Part shown: positions 31,739 to 39,924 of the stretch, piece after piece | Layout of the letters: each line of letters starts with the position of its first letter | Numbering within the stretch: position 1 is the first letter of the stretch | Origin: Pseudorhodoferax sp. Leaf267 | GTDB lineage: Bacteria; Pseudomonadota; Gammaproteobacteria; Burkholderiales; Burkholderiaceae_C | Assembly: GCF_001422405.1 (NCBI RefSeq) | Contig: NZ_LMMV01000001.1 | Coordinates: forward strand, 904,620 to 968,619 | Length of the DNA stretch: 64,000 nucleotides | Reading direction: 5' to 3' | Translations under genes and position numbers: made by a program | The notes under the pieces: model-generated | Seen by the model: the letters and a program-made list of their open reading frames with translations, nothing else | Databases searched by the model: none | What the model was told of the DNA's origin: nothing

Positions 31739-32038
31739 ATGCCGTCACTGCCCAACGCATCCATGGACGACGGTGCCGGGCCAGGCTCCCAGGCCCTGCC
31801 CTCGGTCGACCGCCTGCTGCGCGCCCCCGGCGCTGCCACGCTCACCGTGGTCCACACCAACCTGGGCCGCGCGCTGATGGCCGACCGGCAGGCGCATGGC
31901 TCAGCGCATCGCGCCGCTGCTGGCGCAGGCCGATCTCGAAGGCAGTTGGAGTACTTAGACCGCCTCGGCCTGCTGCGCCGCGTGGGCGACGTGTACGGCA
32001 TGCGCACCGACAGCGCGCTGTTCACCGACGGCGGCTGA
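31739..32038 (+). pseudogene. Relic joining selA-like and selB-like fragments
   Basis: A 99-codon frame with two recognisable scraps. Near its start LPSVDRLLR matches the SelA N-terminus (E. coli LPAIDRLLR). Directly after it TVVHTNLGRAL matches a SelA segment that normally lies about 65 residues later (VLHTNLGRAL). The last part, QLEYLDRLGLLRRVGDVYG then RTDSALF, resembles the SelB C-terminal winged helix (DRxGxTRRVGD...). It thus looks like selA and selB collapsed by deletion into one small frame. It is followed nine bases later by a degenerate tRNA-Sec-like sequence. Family matches are from memory. Confidence 0.6.
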
Positions 32039-32047
32039 CACGCATCG

Positions 32048-32139
32048 GGAAGCGTGCCTGGTGGCACGGCCGGGCTTCAAACCCGGTGGGTGACGTCACG
32101 CGTCGCCGGGTGGCTTCGACTCCCACTCCCGTGCGCCCA
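32048..32139 (+). tRNA. selC: Degenerate tRNA-Sec (selC)-like sequence, anticodon TCA
   Basis: The 5' end GGAAGCGT, a perfect five-pair anticodon stem CCGGG/CCCGG around loop CTTCAAA (anticodon TCA at 32077-32079), a seven-pair long variable arm GGTGACG/CGTCGCC and a CTTCGACTCCCAC T-loop region are all tRNA-Sec features. Damage is visible. The D stem has only four pairs, the last T-stem pair is C:C where G:C is near-invariant, and the 3' strand (CTCCCGTGC before GCCCA) no longer pairs with GGAAGCGT. It is therefore probably a dead selC. It lies just after the selB-like scrap, as in many selAB-selC loci. Confidence 0.6.
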
Positions 32140-32426
32140 TCCAACTGTCTGCGACGCCAACCAACGCGGCACGGAAAACCGCGCGCGGCGCTGTGGCAAA
32201 GGCGGGTTTCCGTACGCCGCGCAGGGAATAGGCGGGTTTGTAATGTGTTTGTAATCAACGGCTTACGAAGAGCCTCGACCGCCAGAACGCCTGGCACAGG
32301 AACTGCAATTTGTTACGCGCTCCCGCCCCCTGCCGTTCACCCGGCAGAGGCGGTCGCCGAACCCCCAGGGCCGACTGCGGATGCCGCAGGGCCGCCACCT
32401 GTTCCATGTCGAGGAGTTAGCGTTAG
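32140..32426 (+). other. Leader region of the carboxypeptidase gene
   Basis: About 290 bases without a gene. It holds the sigma-54-type promoter listed separately and, near 32412-32417, GAGGAG upstream of ATG 32427. The part before the promoter contains nothing recognised. Confidence 0.5.
32291..32308 (+). promoter_or_regulatory. Sigma-54-type (-24/-12) promoter
   Basis: CTGGCACAGGAACTGCAA has the GG (32293-32294) and GC (32305-32306) dinucleotides separated by ten bases within TGGCAC...TGCA, matching the RpoN consensus. It lies about 120 bases before the M14 carboxypeptidase start and probably drives the GlyGly-CTERM cassette. No enhancer-binding protein gene is nearby. Confidence 0.65.
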
Positions 32427-34565
32427 ATGACACGATTCAATCCGCCCCGCCTGACCCCGGTCGCAGCCATCGTGGCCGCCGTCGTACTGGCCAGCGCCTC
32501 ATGGGCCATCCATGCCCACGGCAGCGACGATGCCACCGTCGACATCTATTCGGTGAAGATCGGCTACGCGTCCGAAGAGCAACTGTCCAAGATGACGGCC
32601 ATGCTGGACCACCCCTATGTGGACCAGAAGAGCCGGCTCATCCACGCCGAGATCGGCCCCGACGAGCTCAAGGCCATCCAGGCCCTGGGATACACGGTGC
32701 AGATCGACCAGGCCGAGACCGAGCGCATCCAGAACTGGGTGGCCTCGCGCGAGCGCGACCTGAAGTCGGGCGCACTGACCCGCATCGACCGTGAGAAGCC
32801 CAGCTCGATCGCCGACGGCGTGCACGCGTGCTACCGCACGATGGAGCAGACCTACGCGACCTTCGACGAGCTCAAGGCCAAGTACCCGGAGCTGGTGCAG
32901 GTCAAGACGCTGGGCCCGGCTTGGATGAAGACGCAGATCAAGGCGCCGACCGTCGTCAACAACCAGTACGACAACTCCTCGTCCAGCTACACCAGCCTGC
33001 TGGCCAAGTTCCTGCCGGCCGCGTGGCTGCAGCGCTTCAACCTGGCGCTGTTCCCCGAGCAGCCGCATGACGTGAAGGCCATCGTCGTCGGCAACTTCAA
33101 GAAGCAGGAAGGCAAGGAAGTGCCGCGCATGGTCTGGACCGGCGGCATCCACGCCCGTGAGTACGCACCGCAGGAGGTGGGCACCAAGTTCATCGAGTGG
33201 CTGCTGGACAACTACGGCAAGGACGCCAACGCCACGATGATGCTGGACAACAACCAGTTCCACTACATCATCCACAACCCCGACGGCCGCAAGCTGGCCG
33301 AGCAGGACCGCGCCGCCCGCCAGCGCAAGAACACCAACTACACGACCGCGTTCTGCACCAACACGACCGGCAACGGCCCGCTGGGCTCGGGCGTGGACCT
33401 GAACCGCAACTACCCGTTCGGCTGGGCCACCGGCGGCGCGGGCGGCTCGGACGGCAACATCTGCGGCGAGACCTTCCGCGGCACGGGCCCGGCGTCCGAG
33501 CCGGAAACCCAGGCGGTGCTGAACTACGTGCGCGGCACCTGGAACCAGGCGCAGTGCAAATGGGAAGGCGGCGCGCTGCCCGACGGCCGGCCCAAGAGCG
33601 CCGAGTACTGCAACCCGGAAAACCGTTCGACCATCACCGGCGAGCTGGACTGGACGACAGGTGCCTCCGAGGAATACCCGGGCGGCATGTTCATCGACCT
33701 GCACAGCAACGCGCGCGCCATCCTGTGGCCCTGGGGCGTGGAGCGCACCGAGAACGGCTTCAACACCCATTCGCCCAACAACAAGGGCATGGCCGTGATC
33801 GCCCAGCGCCTGGCCTACCACAACAACTACTCGTCGCAGCAGCTGCTCAGCTACAACACCGAAGGCACGACCAAGGACGCGTTCTACGGCTTCCTGGGTG
33901 CGCCCTCGTACACGGTGGAAATGGGCCGCTCGTTCTACGAGGACTGCGGCGTGTTCGAGCGCGAGACCAATCCCGAGAACTTCAACGGCTTTCACTACCT
34001 GAGCCGCACGCTGCACCGCATCTACCAGCTGCCGTTCGGGCCGGACACGGTGGACGTGCAGGTCGCGCAGACCAACCCGGTCGATGCCGGCACCAAGGTG
34101 CAGGTCTCCGCGCTGGTGGACGACAACCGCTACCGCTACAGCAACGCGGGCCAGTCCACGATCAAGCCGCCACCCTACCCCGTGGTCTACAACGTGACCG
34201 AGGCCTATGCCTACATCGGCAAGCTGCCCTGGGAAGCGGGCGCCGAAGCGGTGCGCGTCAAGCTGGACCTGAGCGCTTCGGACAAGGCGCGTGACGACTT
34301 CCCCGACGCGACCAAGCGCGCATCGGGCGAACTCAACACCGCCGGCCTGGCCGCCGGACGCCACATGGTCTACGTGCAGGGTGTGAACAGCGACGGCAAG
34401 CCCGGCGCGCTGTCTGCGGCCTTCCTGGACATCGCCGAGCCCGCGCAGGCCGAGCCCAAGAGCGGTGGCGGCGCCCTGGGCGGCCTGGTCGCCGTGCTGG
34501 GCGGCCTGGCCGCCATCGGCCTGCAGCGCCGCCGCAAGGCCGCCGCGCAGGACGACGCACGCTGA
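32427..34565 (+). CDS. Secreted M14 zinc carboxypeptidase with GlyGly-CTERM tail
   Basis: A 712-residue exported peptidase. The signal peptide is MTRFNPPRLTPVAAIVAAVV with cleavage near AIHAHG. The M14 zinc site is His242 and Glu245 in GGIHAREYAPQE and His426 in FIDLHSNARAILWPWG; the catalytic Glu498 is in YTVEMGRSFYEDC. The C-terminus has SGGGALGGLVAVLGGLAAIG followed by QRRRK. This Gly-rich, hydrophobic, basic order is the GlyGly-CTERM signal recognised by rhombosortase, and an rrtA-like gene lies 1.9 kb downstream. It probably removes C-terminal residues from peptides outside the cell. Confidence 0.9.
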   Translation: MTRFNPPRLTPVAAIVAAVVLASASWAIHAHGSDDATVDIYSVKIGYASEEQLSKMTAMLDHPYVDQKSRLIHAEIGPDELKAIQALGYTVQIDQAETERIQNWVASRERDLKSGALTRIDREKPSSIADGVHACYRTMEQTYATFDELKAKYPELVQVKTLGPAWMKTQIKAPTVVNNQYDNSSSSYTSLLAKFLPAAWLQRFNLALFPEQPHDVKAIVVGNFKKQEGKEVPRMVWTGGIHAREYAPQEVGTKFIEWLLDNYGKDANATMMLDNNQFHYIIHNPDGRKLAEQDRAARQRKNTNYTTAFCTNTTGNGPLGSGVDLNRNYPFGWATGGAGGSDGNICGETFRGTGPASEPETQAVLNYVRGTWNQAQCKWEGGALPDGRPKSAEYCNPENRSTITGELDWTTGASEEYPGGMFIDLHSNARAILWPWGVERTENGFNTHSPNNKGMAVIAQRLAYHNNYSSQQLLSYNTEGTTKDAFYGFLGAPSYTVEMGRSFYEDCGVFERETNPENFNGFHYLSRTLHRIYQLPFGPDTVDVQVAQTNPVDAGTKVQVSALVDDNRYRYSNAGQSTIKPPPYPVVYNVTEAYAYIGKLPWEAGAEAVRVKLDLSASDKARDDFPDATKRASGELNTAGLAAGRHMVYVQGVNSDGKPGALSAAFLDIAEPAQAEPKSGGGALGGLVAVLGGLAAIGLQRRRKAAAQDDAR

Positions 34566-34634
34566 ATCGCGCCCTTGCGCCGGGCCCGCGCCGCGGGCCT
34601 GGCGTGCCACCCAGATCGAATTCGAGGAATCTCC

Positions 34635-36452
34635 ATGAAGTCCCCCAAAACCTACGCGCTCTCGGCGATGGCCCTGGCCGTTTCCACTCTCCTGGCTGCC
34701 TGCGGTGGCAGCAGCGATGACGACGGCCCGACGACGCCCGAGCTGCCGGCCCGGCAGGTCACGGGCTATGTGCTGGACCGCGACCTCAGCGACGCCACTG
34801 CCTGCCTGGACCTGAACGACAACCGCGCCTGCGATGCCGACGAGCCCAAGGCCATGACCGCCAACGGCGCCTTCAGCATCACCACCACGGCGGCCAACGA
34901 CGCCATCGTGCTGGTGCAGGCCACGGCGCAGAGCCGCACGTCCGAAGGCGCCGTCGTCGCGCCCTACACGCTGACCGCGCCGCTGGGCCGGCACGCCGTG
35001 ATCACGCCGTTCACCACGCTGCTGCAGTCCGAGATCGACTCAGGCCGCTCGGCCAACGTGCTGCAGGCCGAGGAGACGCTGCTGTCCTTCCTGGTCGGCA
35101 CGGCCGGGCAGGTCGGCGGCATCCAGCTCTACGACAACTACCAGCCCGCGGCGGGCACCGAGGCCACGGTCGCACAGCAAAAGATGCTGTCGCTGGGCCA
35201 GCTGCTCACGCGCGGTTTCGCCGAGGCCAGCGCCAGCGCGGGTGCGGACAGCCGCGCCGCGTTGAACGCCTACAGCGCCGTGGCGCCCGGCTCGCTGCAG
35301 CAGCTGCTCTACCAGATCCCTGCCACGCTGACGCCGGCCCAGCGCGAGTCGCTGTTCCTGGCCACGCGCGACAGCCTGGTGCCGACAGCAAAGACGTTGG
35401 CCAGCATCGCCAAGGCCAAGGCCGCCACGGCCGCCCAGCCCATCGAAGGCGCCTGGATCAAGACCGACGGCGCCACGCGCGAGCTGTACCTGTTCGCAGG
35501 CGACGGCAGCTTCGTGCACCAGGTCATCGAGACGCCGGTCGGCGCCAACTACGCGTTCGACAACGGCCTGGCCTACCGCTACGGCCGCTACAGCCTGGCC
35601 GGCGGCACGCTGACGCTGGAACTGCTGGAGGCGGCCAACGCCCGCGGCCCGGCGGCAGGCGCGCACAGCGTGGCCATCGCGCAGGACGCGATGACGCTTA
35701 ACGGCGCCAGCCTGACCCGCGTCGCGAGCGCCGGCAACCCGCTGGTCGGCGCCTGGGTGCGGCCCATGGGCCTGAGCCGGCCCGAGTACCTGGTGGTGTT
35801 CGCCGACGGCCGCTACGTGCACGGCACCTTCTACTACCAGAACGACCGCCAGACCGGCACGGCGACGGCGCTGGAGACCGCGAAGAGCGTGGGCCTGCAG
35901 GTGGGCAGCTACGCCGTCAACGCGGCCGACGCCAAGGTGATCGACTTCGGCGAGACCACGATCGACTTCAACGGCAACCTGTCCGTGCCCGGCAACCCCG
36001 GCGCGGCCAGCGTGCAGGCCGACGGCAGCCTTTCGCTGGCCGGCCTGCGCCTGGTCAAGCTGGGCAGTACGCTGGGCGCGCAGGCCGTAGCCGGCTTCAC
36101 CGAGGCCACGCGCTCGCGCATCTGGTCGGGCCGCTACTTCAGCCGCACGCTGTCGGGCACGGGCGCCAGCGCGGTCGTCGAGTACCTGTACGTGAAGGGG
36201 CCGGGCGACATCCAGTCGTTCACGAACGTGCCCGTGCTGAGCACCGAGGCCTGCCCGGTGCAGGCGGCACCGTTTGCCAACATCGACCCGTCCGACGGCG
36301 TCCTGAAGCAGTTCGTGATCGGCACCGGCACCGCCGCATCGGCCACCTACGCGCAGCGGCGCATGGCCTACGGCACGCCGGCCAGCTTCGTCGCACTGAC
36401 GCCCGTGGCACGGCCGACCAACGCGGCGGCGCGTTGCGCCGTGCCGTTCTGA
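34635..36452 (+). CDS. Large predicted lipoprotein, unknown function
   Basis: A 605-residue protein starting MKSPKTYALSAMALAVSTLL with lipobox AAC (Cys23) followed by GGSSDDDGP, a typical outer-membrane lipoprotein start. Early in the mature part is DLNDNRACDADE, an Asp-rich calcium-binding-like loop set in a small beta domain. The rest is Gly/Ala/Thr-rich with repeating strand patterns: two segments beginning GAWIKTDGATRELYLFAGDG and GAWVRPMGLSRPEYLVVFAD look like internal repeats. No enzyme motif seen. It lies between the GlyGly-CTERM peptidase and rhombosortase, so it may share their secretion route. Confidence 0.75.
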   Translation: MKSPKTYALSAMALAVSTLLAACGGSSDDDGPTTPELPARQVTGYVLDRDLSDATACLDLNDNRACDADEPKAMTANGAFSITTTAANDAIVLVQATAQSRTSEGAVVAPYTLTAPLGRHAVITPFTTLLQSEIDSGRSANVLQAEETLLSFLVGTAGQVGGIQLYDNYQPAAGTEATVAQQKMLSLGQLLTRGFAEASASAGADSRAALNAYSAVAPGSLQQLLYQIPATLTPAQRESLFLATRDSLVPTAKTLASIAKAKAATAAQPIEGAWIKTDGATRELYLFAGDGSFVHQVIETPVGANYAFDNGLAYRYGRYSLAGGTLTLELLEAANARGPAAGAHSVAIAQDAMTLNGASLTRVASAGNPLVGAWVRPMGLSRPEYLVVFADGRYVHGTFYYQNDRQTGTATALETAKSVGLQVGSYAVNAADAKVIDFGETTIDFNGNLSVPGNPGAASVQADGSLSLAGLRLVKLGSTLGAQAVAGFTEATRSRIWSGRYFSRTLSGTGASAVVEYLYVKGPGDIQSFTNVPVLSTEACPVQAAPFANIDPSDGVLKQFVIGTGTAASATYAQRRMAYGTPASFVALTPVARPTNAAARCAVPF

Positions 36453-36472
36453 CAGGCTGAGGGCGCACCGCG

Positions 36473-37072
36473 ATGCCGCACGTGGCGCCCGCGCACCGCA
36501 ACGGCCGCGCCATGGCCACCCTGGTCGCGGCCGTGGCCGTGCTGGGGGCGCTGCAGGCCCTGCCGCCCGCGTGGCACGCGGCCTTGCGCTACGACCGCGC
36601 GGCGCTGCTGCAGGGCGAGCTGTGGCGGCTGTGGACGGGGCACCTGATCCATCTGGGTTGGGCGCACTGGGCGCTGAACGCGGCCGGCCTGGTGCTGTGC
36701 GGCCTGCTGGTGGACCGGCCGCCCGGCGCCGCGGTGCTGGCACGCCGCGCGGCCTGCCTGGGCCTGGGCATCTCGCTGCTGTTCCTGCTGCTGGTGCCCA
36801 CGCTGTCGCACTACGTGGGCCTGTCCGGCGTGCTGTACGGTCTGTTCGTTCTGGGGCTGTGGCCAGGCGCGCGCCGGGTCGACCCCGTCGCCATCGCCGC
36901 GCTCAGCACCATCGCCGCATGGCTGTGCGGCCAGTGGCTGCTGGGGCCGGACCGCCGCGAGATGGAACTCATCGGCGGCCCCATCATCGTGCAGGCCCAT
37001 GTGTTCGGCGTGGCCTGCGCCGCGCTGGTGCTGGCCGCCAGGCGCGCGGGCCGTTCGCTGGCCGGAACGTAG
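36473..37072 (+). CDS. rrtA: Rhombosortase (rhomboid-family GlyGly-CTERM processing protease)
   Basis: A 199-residue polytopic membrane protein. It has the rhombosortase pattern GELWRLWTGHLIHLGWAHWA and the following NAAGL. The catalytic Ser118 sits in VGLSGVLYGLF and the likely catalytic His176 in QAHVFGVACA. Length is typical of this short rhomboid subgroup. Rhombosortase cleaves the GlyGly-CTERM tail of its targets in the inner membrane; the carboxypeptidase upstream is the obvious local target. It starts 20 bases after the lipoprotein gene. Confidence 0.88.
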   Translation: MPHVAPAHRNGRAMATLVAAVAVLGALQALPPAWHAALRYDRAALLQGELWRLWTGHLIHLGWAHWALNAAGLVLCGLLVDRPPGAAVLARRAACLGLGISLLFLLLVPTLSHYVGLSGVLYGLFVLGLWPGARRVDPVAIAALSTIAAWLCGQWLLGPDRREMELIGGPIIVQAHVFGVACAALVLAARRAGRSLAGT

Positions 37073-37240
37073 GCGGGCGGCCGACGAACGCACGGTCCCT
37101 CGGCGGGCACCCCGGCGCCTGGCTGCACGGCACAGTCCTCCCATCGACGGAGCGCTTTTTTGCAGTGGCCCGACAGGTGGACACGGGGTTCGCCTGGCAC
37201 ACATGGGCCGCGGCGTCCGTCAGCACAAGGGATTGATTCC

Positions 37241-37573
37241 ATGAACCGCAAGCTTTTCGCCTCCGCCGTCATCGCCGCCGCCGGTTTCGCGGCCACCTCC
37301 AGCTTCGCCGACACGCTGGTATACGGCGAAGTGGGCTACGTGCCCCAGGTCCAGCCCTCCACGAGCAACACCACGCGTGCCGAAGTGCGCGCCGACTACC
37401 TGCAGGCCCAGCGCAACGGCACACTGCCGCGCGACGGCGAAGTGGGCGAGTTCTCGACCGCCGAAGCCCGCGCGGCGACCCAGAGCACCACCGACGTGAC
37501 GCGCGCACAGGTCCGCTCCGAAGCCATCGCGGCCATGCAGCAACGCGGCCATTCGGTCGGCGGCGAAGTCTGA
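37241..37573 (+). CDS. DUF4148 family periplasmic protein
   Basis: A 110-residue exported protein. The signal peptide MNRKLFASAVIAAAGFAATS ends near SFADT. The mature part has the DUF4148 hallmarks: TTRAEVRADYLQAQRNGTLP, the GE motif region and VTRAQVRSEAIAAMQ. These small proteins are abundant in Burkholderiales and have no established function. It is followed by an intrinsic terminator. Confidence 0.9.
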   Translation: MNRKLFASAVIAAAGFAATSSFADTLVYGEVGYVPQVQPSTSNTTRAEVRADYLQAQRNGTLPRDGEVGEFSTAEARAATQSTTDVTRAQVRSEAIAAMQQRGHSVGGEV

Positions 37574-37592
37574 GGCTGCCCCGCGCGCAACG

Positions 37593-37615
37593 AGCCGCCC
37601 TCGGGCGGCTTTTTT
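37593..37615 (+). terminator. Intrinsic terminator after the DUF4148 gene
   Basis: AGCCGCC, loop CTCG, GGCGGCT, then TTTTT. It lies 20 bases after the stop codon and close to the 3' end of the convergent LacI gene, so it may serve only the plus strand. Confidence 0.88.
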
Positions 37616-37631
37616 GCGTGCGCGGCCCGGC

Positions 37632-38639
37632 TCAGCCGCCGCCGGTGGACTGCCGCTCGACGATGCGAAAGCCGATGTCGACGATGGGCTGGGCCACCGT
37701 CTCGCCGCGGCAGCGCGCCAGCACCAGCTGCGCCGCCATGCGGCCGATGGCCGGCCCGTCGATCAACACGGTGCTGAGCGTGGGCAGCAGGTGCGCGGCG
37801 AAGTCGGCGTTGCCGAAGCCGCAGACCGCCAGGTCCTGCGGCACGCGCAGGCCGCGCGCCTGGGCCTCCACCAGCACGCCCTGGGCCAGTTGGTCCGAAC
37901 TGCAGCTCACGGCCTGCAGGCGCGGCTCTCGCGCCAGCAGCTCGGCCAGTGCCTGGCGGCCGCGCTGCAGGCTGCTGGGCGCGGGCACGGTCGCCGTGGG
38001 CACGGTGGCGCCGAACGCCGCCTCGAAGCCGGCCTTGCGCTGCAGCGCGCGCGGGTCGCCCGCCGTGGCGATGCCTACGTGCTGCCAGCCCTTGGCGCGG
38101 AAGTACTCACCCACCGCGCAGCCCACCCGCTCCTGCGAGAAGCCGACCAGCATGTCCACCGGCGCGTCGGACAAATCCCAGGTCTCCACCACGGGCACGC
38201 GCGTGCGGCGCAACCGCGCACGCACGGCCTCGTCCTGCACCAGGCCGGTGAAGACGATGCCGTCGGGCTGGCGGCTGATCATGGTGTTGAGCACGAGTTC
38301 TTCGCGCGCGCGGTCGTAGCCGGTCTGGCCCAGCAGCAGCTGGTAACCCTCGGCCGCGAGGATCTCGGTGAGCGTCTGCACCGACGGCAGGAACTGCGCG
38401 ACGTTCAGCGCCGGCACGATGCCGGCCACCATGCGGCTGCGCTTGGACTTGAGCCCGCCGGCCAGCAGGTTGGGGATGTATCCCGTGGCCTCCACGGCCT
38501 GCTGCACGCGCGCAATGGTCGTGGCCGAGACCACGCCCGGGTTGCTGAGCGCACGCGAGGCCGTGATCAGCGACACGCCGGCGGCCCGCGCCACCTCGTG
38601 CAGCGTGGCCGGCTTGGGGGACCGAGAAGCCTCATGCAT
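37632..38639 (-). CDS. LacI-family transcriptional regulator of the aldarate operon
   Basis: A 335-residue regulator from ATG 38639, or three residues longer from 38648. The N-terminal helix-turn-helix reads ATLHEVARAAGVSLITASRA and the hinge helix is IPNLLAGGLKS. The periplasmic-binding-protein-like effector domain follows (GIVFTGLVQDE, GYDRAREELVL). It is close to the GntR (gluconate) subgroup of LacI. It is divergent from the Bug receptor gene. A palindrome at 38667-38682 between them is a likely operator. The effector is probably a sugar acid of the operon's pathway. Confidence 0.88.
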   Translation of the reverse strand: MHEASRSPKPATLHEVARAAGVSLITASRALSNPGVVSATTIARVQQAVEATGYIPNLLAGGLKSKRSRMVAGIVPALNVAQFLPSVQTLTEILAAEGYQLLLGQTGYDRAREELVLNTMISRQPDGIVFTGLVQDEAVRARLRRTRVPVVETWDLSDAPVDMLVGFSQERVGCAVGEYFRAKGWQHVGIATAGDPRALQRKAGFEAAFGATVPTATVPAPSSLQRGRQALAELLAREPRLQAVSCSSDQLAQGVLVEAQARGLRVPQDLAVCGFGNADFAAHLLPTLSTVLIDGPAIGRMAAQLVLARCRGETVAQPIVDIGFRIVERQSTGGG

Positions 38640-38666
38640 GCAACGCAAATCCGCTTGACTTGAAAA

Positions 38667-38682
38667 ATGACAACGATATCAT
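38667..38682. promoter_or_regulatory. Candidate LacI/GntR-type operator
   Basis: ATGACAACGATATCAT is an imperfect 16-bp palindrome with a central CG (six of eight positions symmetrical). It resembles the ATGTTACC-type operators of LacI-family gluconate regulators. It lies 28 bases before the regulator's start and 120 before the Bug receptor. Confidence 0.6.
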
Positions 38683-38802
38683 CCAACCCGTCGCAGTCGT
38701 CGTACAACTAACATCAAAACAGCAAAAACCCCCGTAGACGTCAGACATCCCCAGCCAGATACTGCGCTTTTTTTCACCCTCTGCCCCCGTTTAGGAGACT
38801 CC

Positions 38803-39759
38803 ATGAAGAAATTTCTGCTCGCCGCCGGCCTGGTTGCGACCTTCGCCGCCAGCGCCCAGACGTGGCCCGAGAAGGCCGTGACCATGGTCGTGCCCTTCCC
38901 GCCCGGCGGCTCCACCGACCAGGTGGCCCGCGCCGTCGGCCCGCTGCTGACGGACAAGCTCAAGCAATCCTTCCTGGTGGACAACAAGGCCGGCGCCACG
39001 GGCACCATCGGCGCCACCTTCGTCAAGCGCGCCGCGCCGGACGGCTACACCTTCCTCGTCACCTCGCTGGGCCCGCTGGTCATCGTGCCGCACCTGCTCA
39101 AGGGCATGCAATTCGACCCGCTGAAGGACTTCGACACCATCACGGTGGCTGTGCAGTCGCCCAACGTGCTGGTGGTGCCGGCCAACTCGCCGCACAAGAG
39201 CCTGGCGGACGTGGTGGCCTACAACAAAGCCAACCCCGGCAAGATGACCTTCGCCTCGGCCGGCAACGGCTCTTCCGACCACCTGACGGCCGAGCTGTTC
39301 TGGCAACAAGTGGGTACCAAGGGCATCCACGTGCCCTACAAGGGCGGCGCACCGGCCCACACCGACCTGATGGGCGGCCAGGTGGATGCGTCGTTCCAGA
39401 ACGTCAACTCGGTGCTGCAGTACATCAAGGGCGGCAAGATGCGCGCGCTGGCGGTGACGAGCGCCAAGCGCTCGGCCGTGCTGCCGGACGTGCCCACCAT
39501 GGCCGAAGCCGGCGTGAAGAACGTGGAAGTCACGTCCTGGCAGGCCATCGTGGCGCCCAAGGGCCTGCCGGCCGACGTGCGCACCAAGGCGCATGCGGCC
39601 TTCGTCGAGGCACTGAACAGCCCCAAGGTCAAGGACCAGTTCACCAGCATCGGCTTCGAGATGGTGGCCAACACGCCGGCCGAGTTCGAAGCCTTCCAGC
39701 AAAAGGAATACGCGAAGTGGAAGCAGGTCATCGAAGCCGGCAAGATAACACTCGAATAA
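38803..39759 (+). CDS. Bug-family tricarboxylate-transporter-type solute receptor
   Basis: A 318-residue periplasmic receptor with signal peptide MKKFLLAAGLVATFAASAQ. The Bug pattern is clear: WPEKAVTMVVPFPPGGSTDQ, VDNKAGATGTIGA, FASAGNGSSDHLTAELF and VPYKGGAPAHTDL. A TAGGAGACTCC ribosome site precedes it. Bug receptors bind carboxylates and pair with TctA/TctB membrane proteins; none is encoded nearby. As the first gene of the aldarate operon, its ligand is probably an aldaric acid. Confidence 0.92.
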   Translation: MKKFLLAAGLVATFAASAQTWPEKAVTMVVPFPPGGSTDQVARAVGPLLTDKLKQSFLVDNKAGATGTIGATFVKRAAPDGYTFLVTSLGPLVIVPHLLKGMQFDPLKDFDTITVAVQSPNVLVVPANSPHKSLADVVAYNKANPGKMTFASAGNGSSDHLTAELFWQQVGTKGIHVPYKGGAPAHTDLMGGQVDASFQNVNSVLQYIKGGKMRALAVTSAKRSAVLPDVPTMAEAGVKNVEVTSWQAIVAPKGLPADVRTKAHAAFVEALNSPKVKDQFTSIGFEMVANTPAEFEAFQQKEYAKWKQVIEAGKITLE

Positions 39760-39924
39760 CACCCCCCAGTCTGCGCGCTGCGCGCTCCGCCAACCCCCCT
39801 CTGCTGCGCGAGGGGGGCGCACCCAGCGGCCTGGCAGAGCCAGTTCTGCGGGTGCCCTGGGATGGCCTGCTCCGCGGCCGTCTGAACTGCTACCTGCTAC
39901 CGCCGACGCAACTCAAGCACCGCC
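39760..39924 (+). repeat. Intergenic element with strong hairpin, probably dispersed
   Basis: The 165-base gap inside the operon contains CTGCGCGCTGCGCGCTCCGC and a perfect 8-bp hairpin CCCCCCTC / GAGGGGGG (39794-39817). GGCCTGGCAGAGCCAGTTCT then follows. I recall similar sequences scattered between genes in Comamonadaceae; only one copy is visible here, so repeat status is inference. It may stabilise or attenuate the operon mRNA. Confidence 0.5.

Noticed and set aside
32048-32139. A functional tRNA-Sec
   Set aside because: The acceptor 3' strand does not pair with the 5' strand, the near-invariant last T-stem pair is C:C and the D stem is short. A shifted pairing of CGCA/CGGGA with TCCCG/TGCG exists but needs a bulge and loses the conserved first G, so I treat the tRNA as dead.
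32499-34994. An 831-codon minus-strand frame under the carboxypeptidase gene
   Set aside because: Antisense shadow; the plus-strand M14 protein has a full zinc site and signal peptide.
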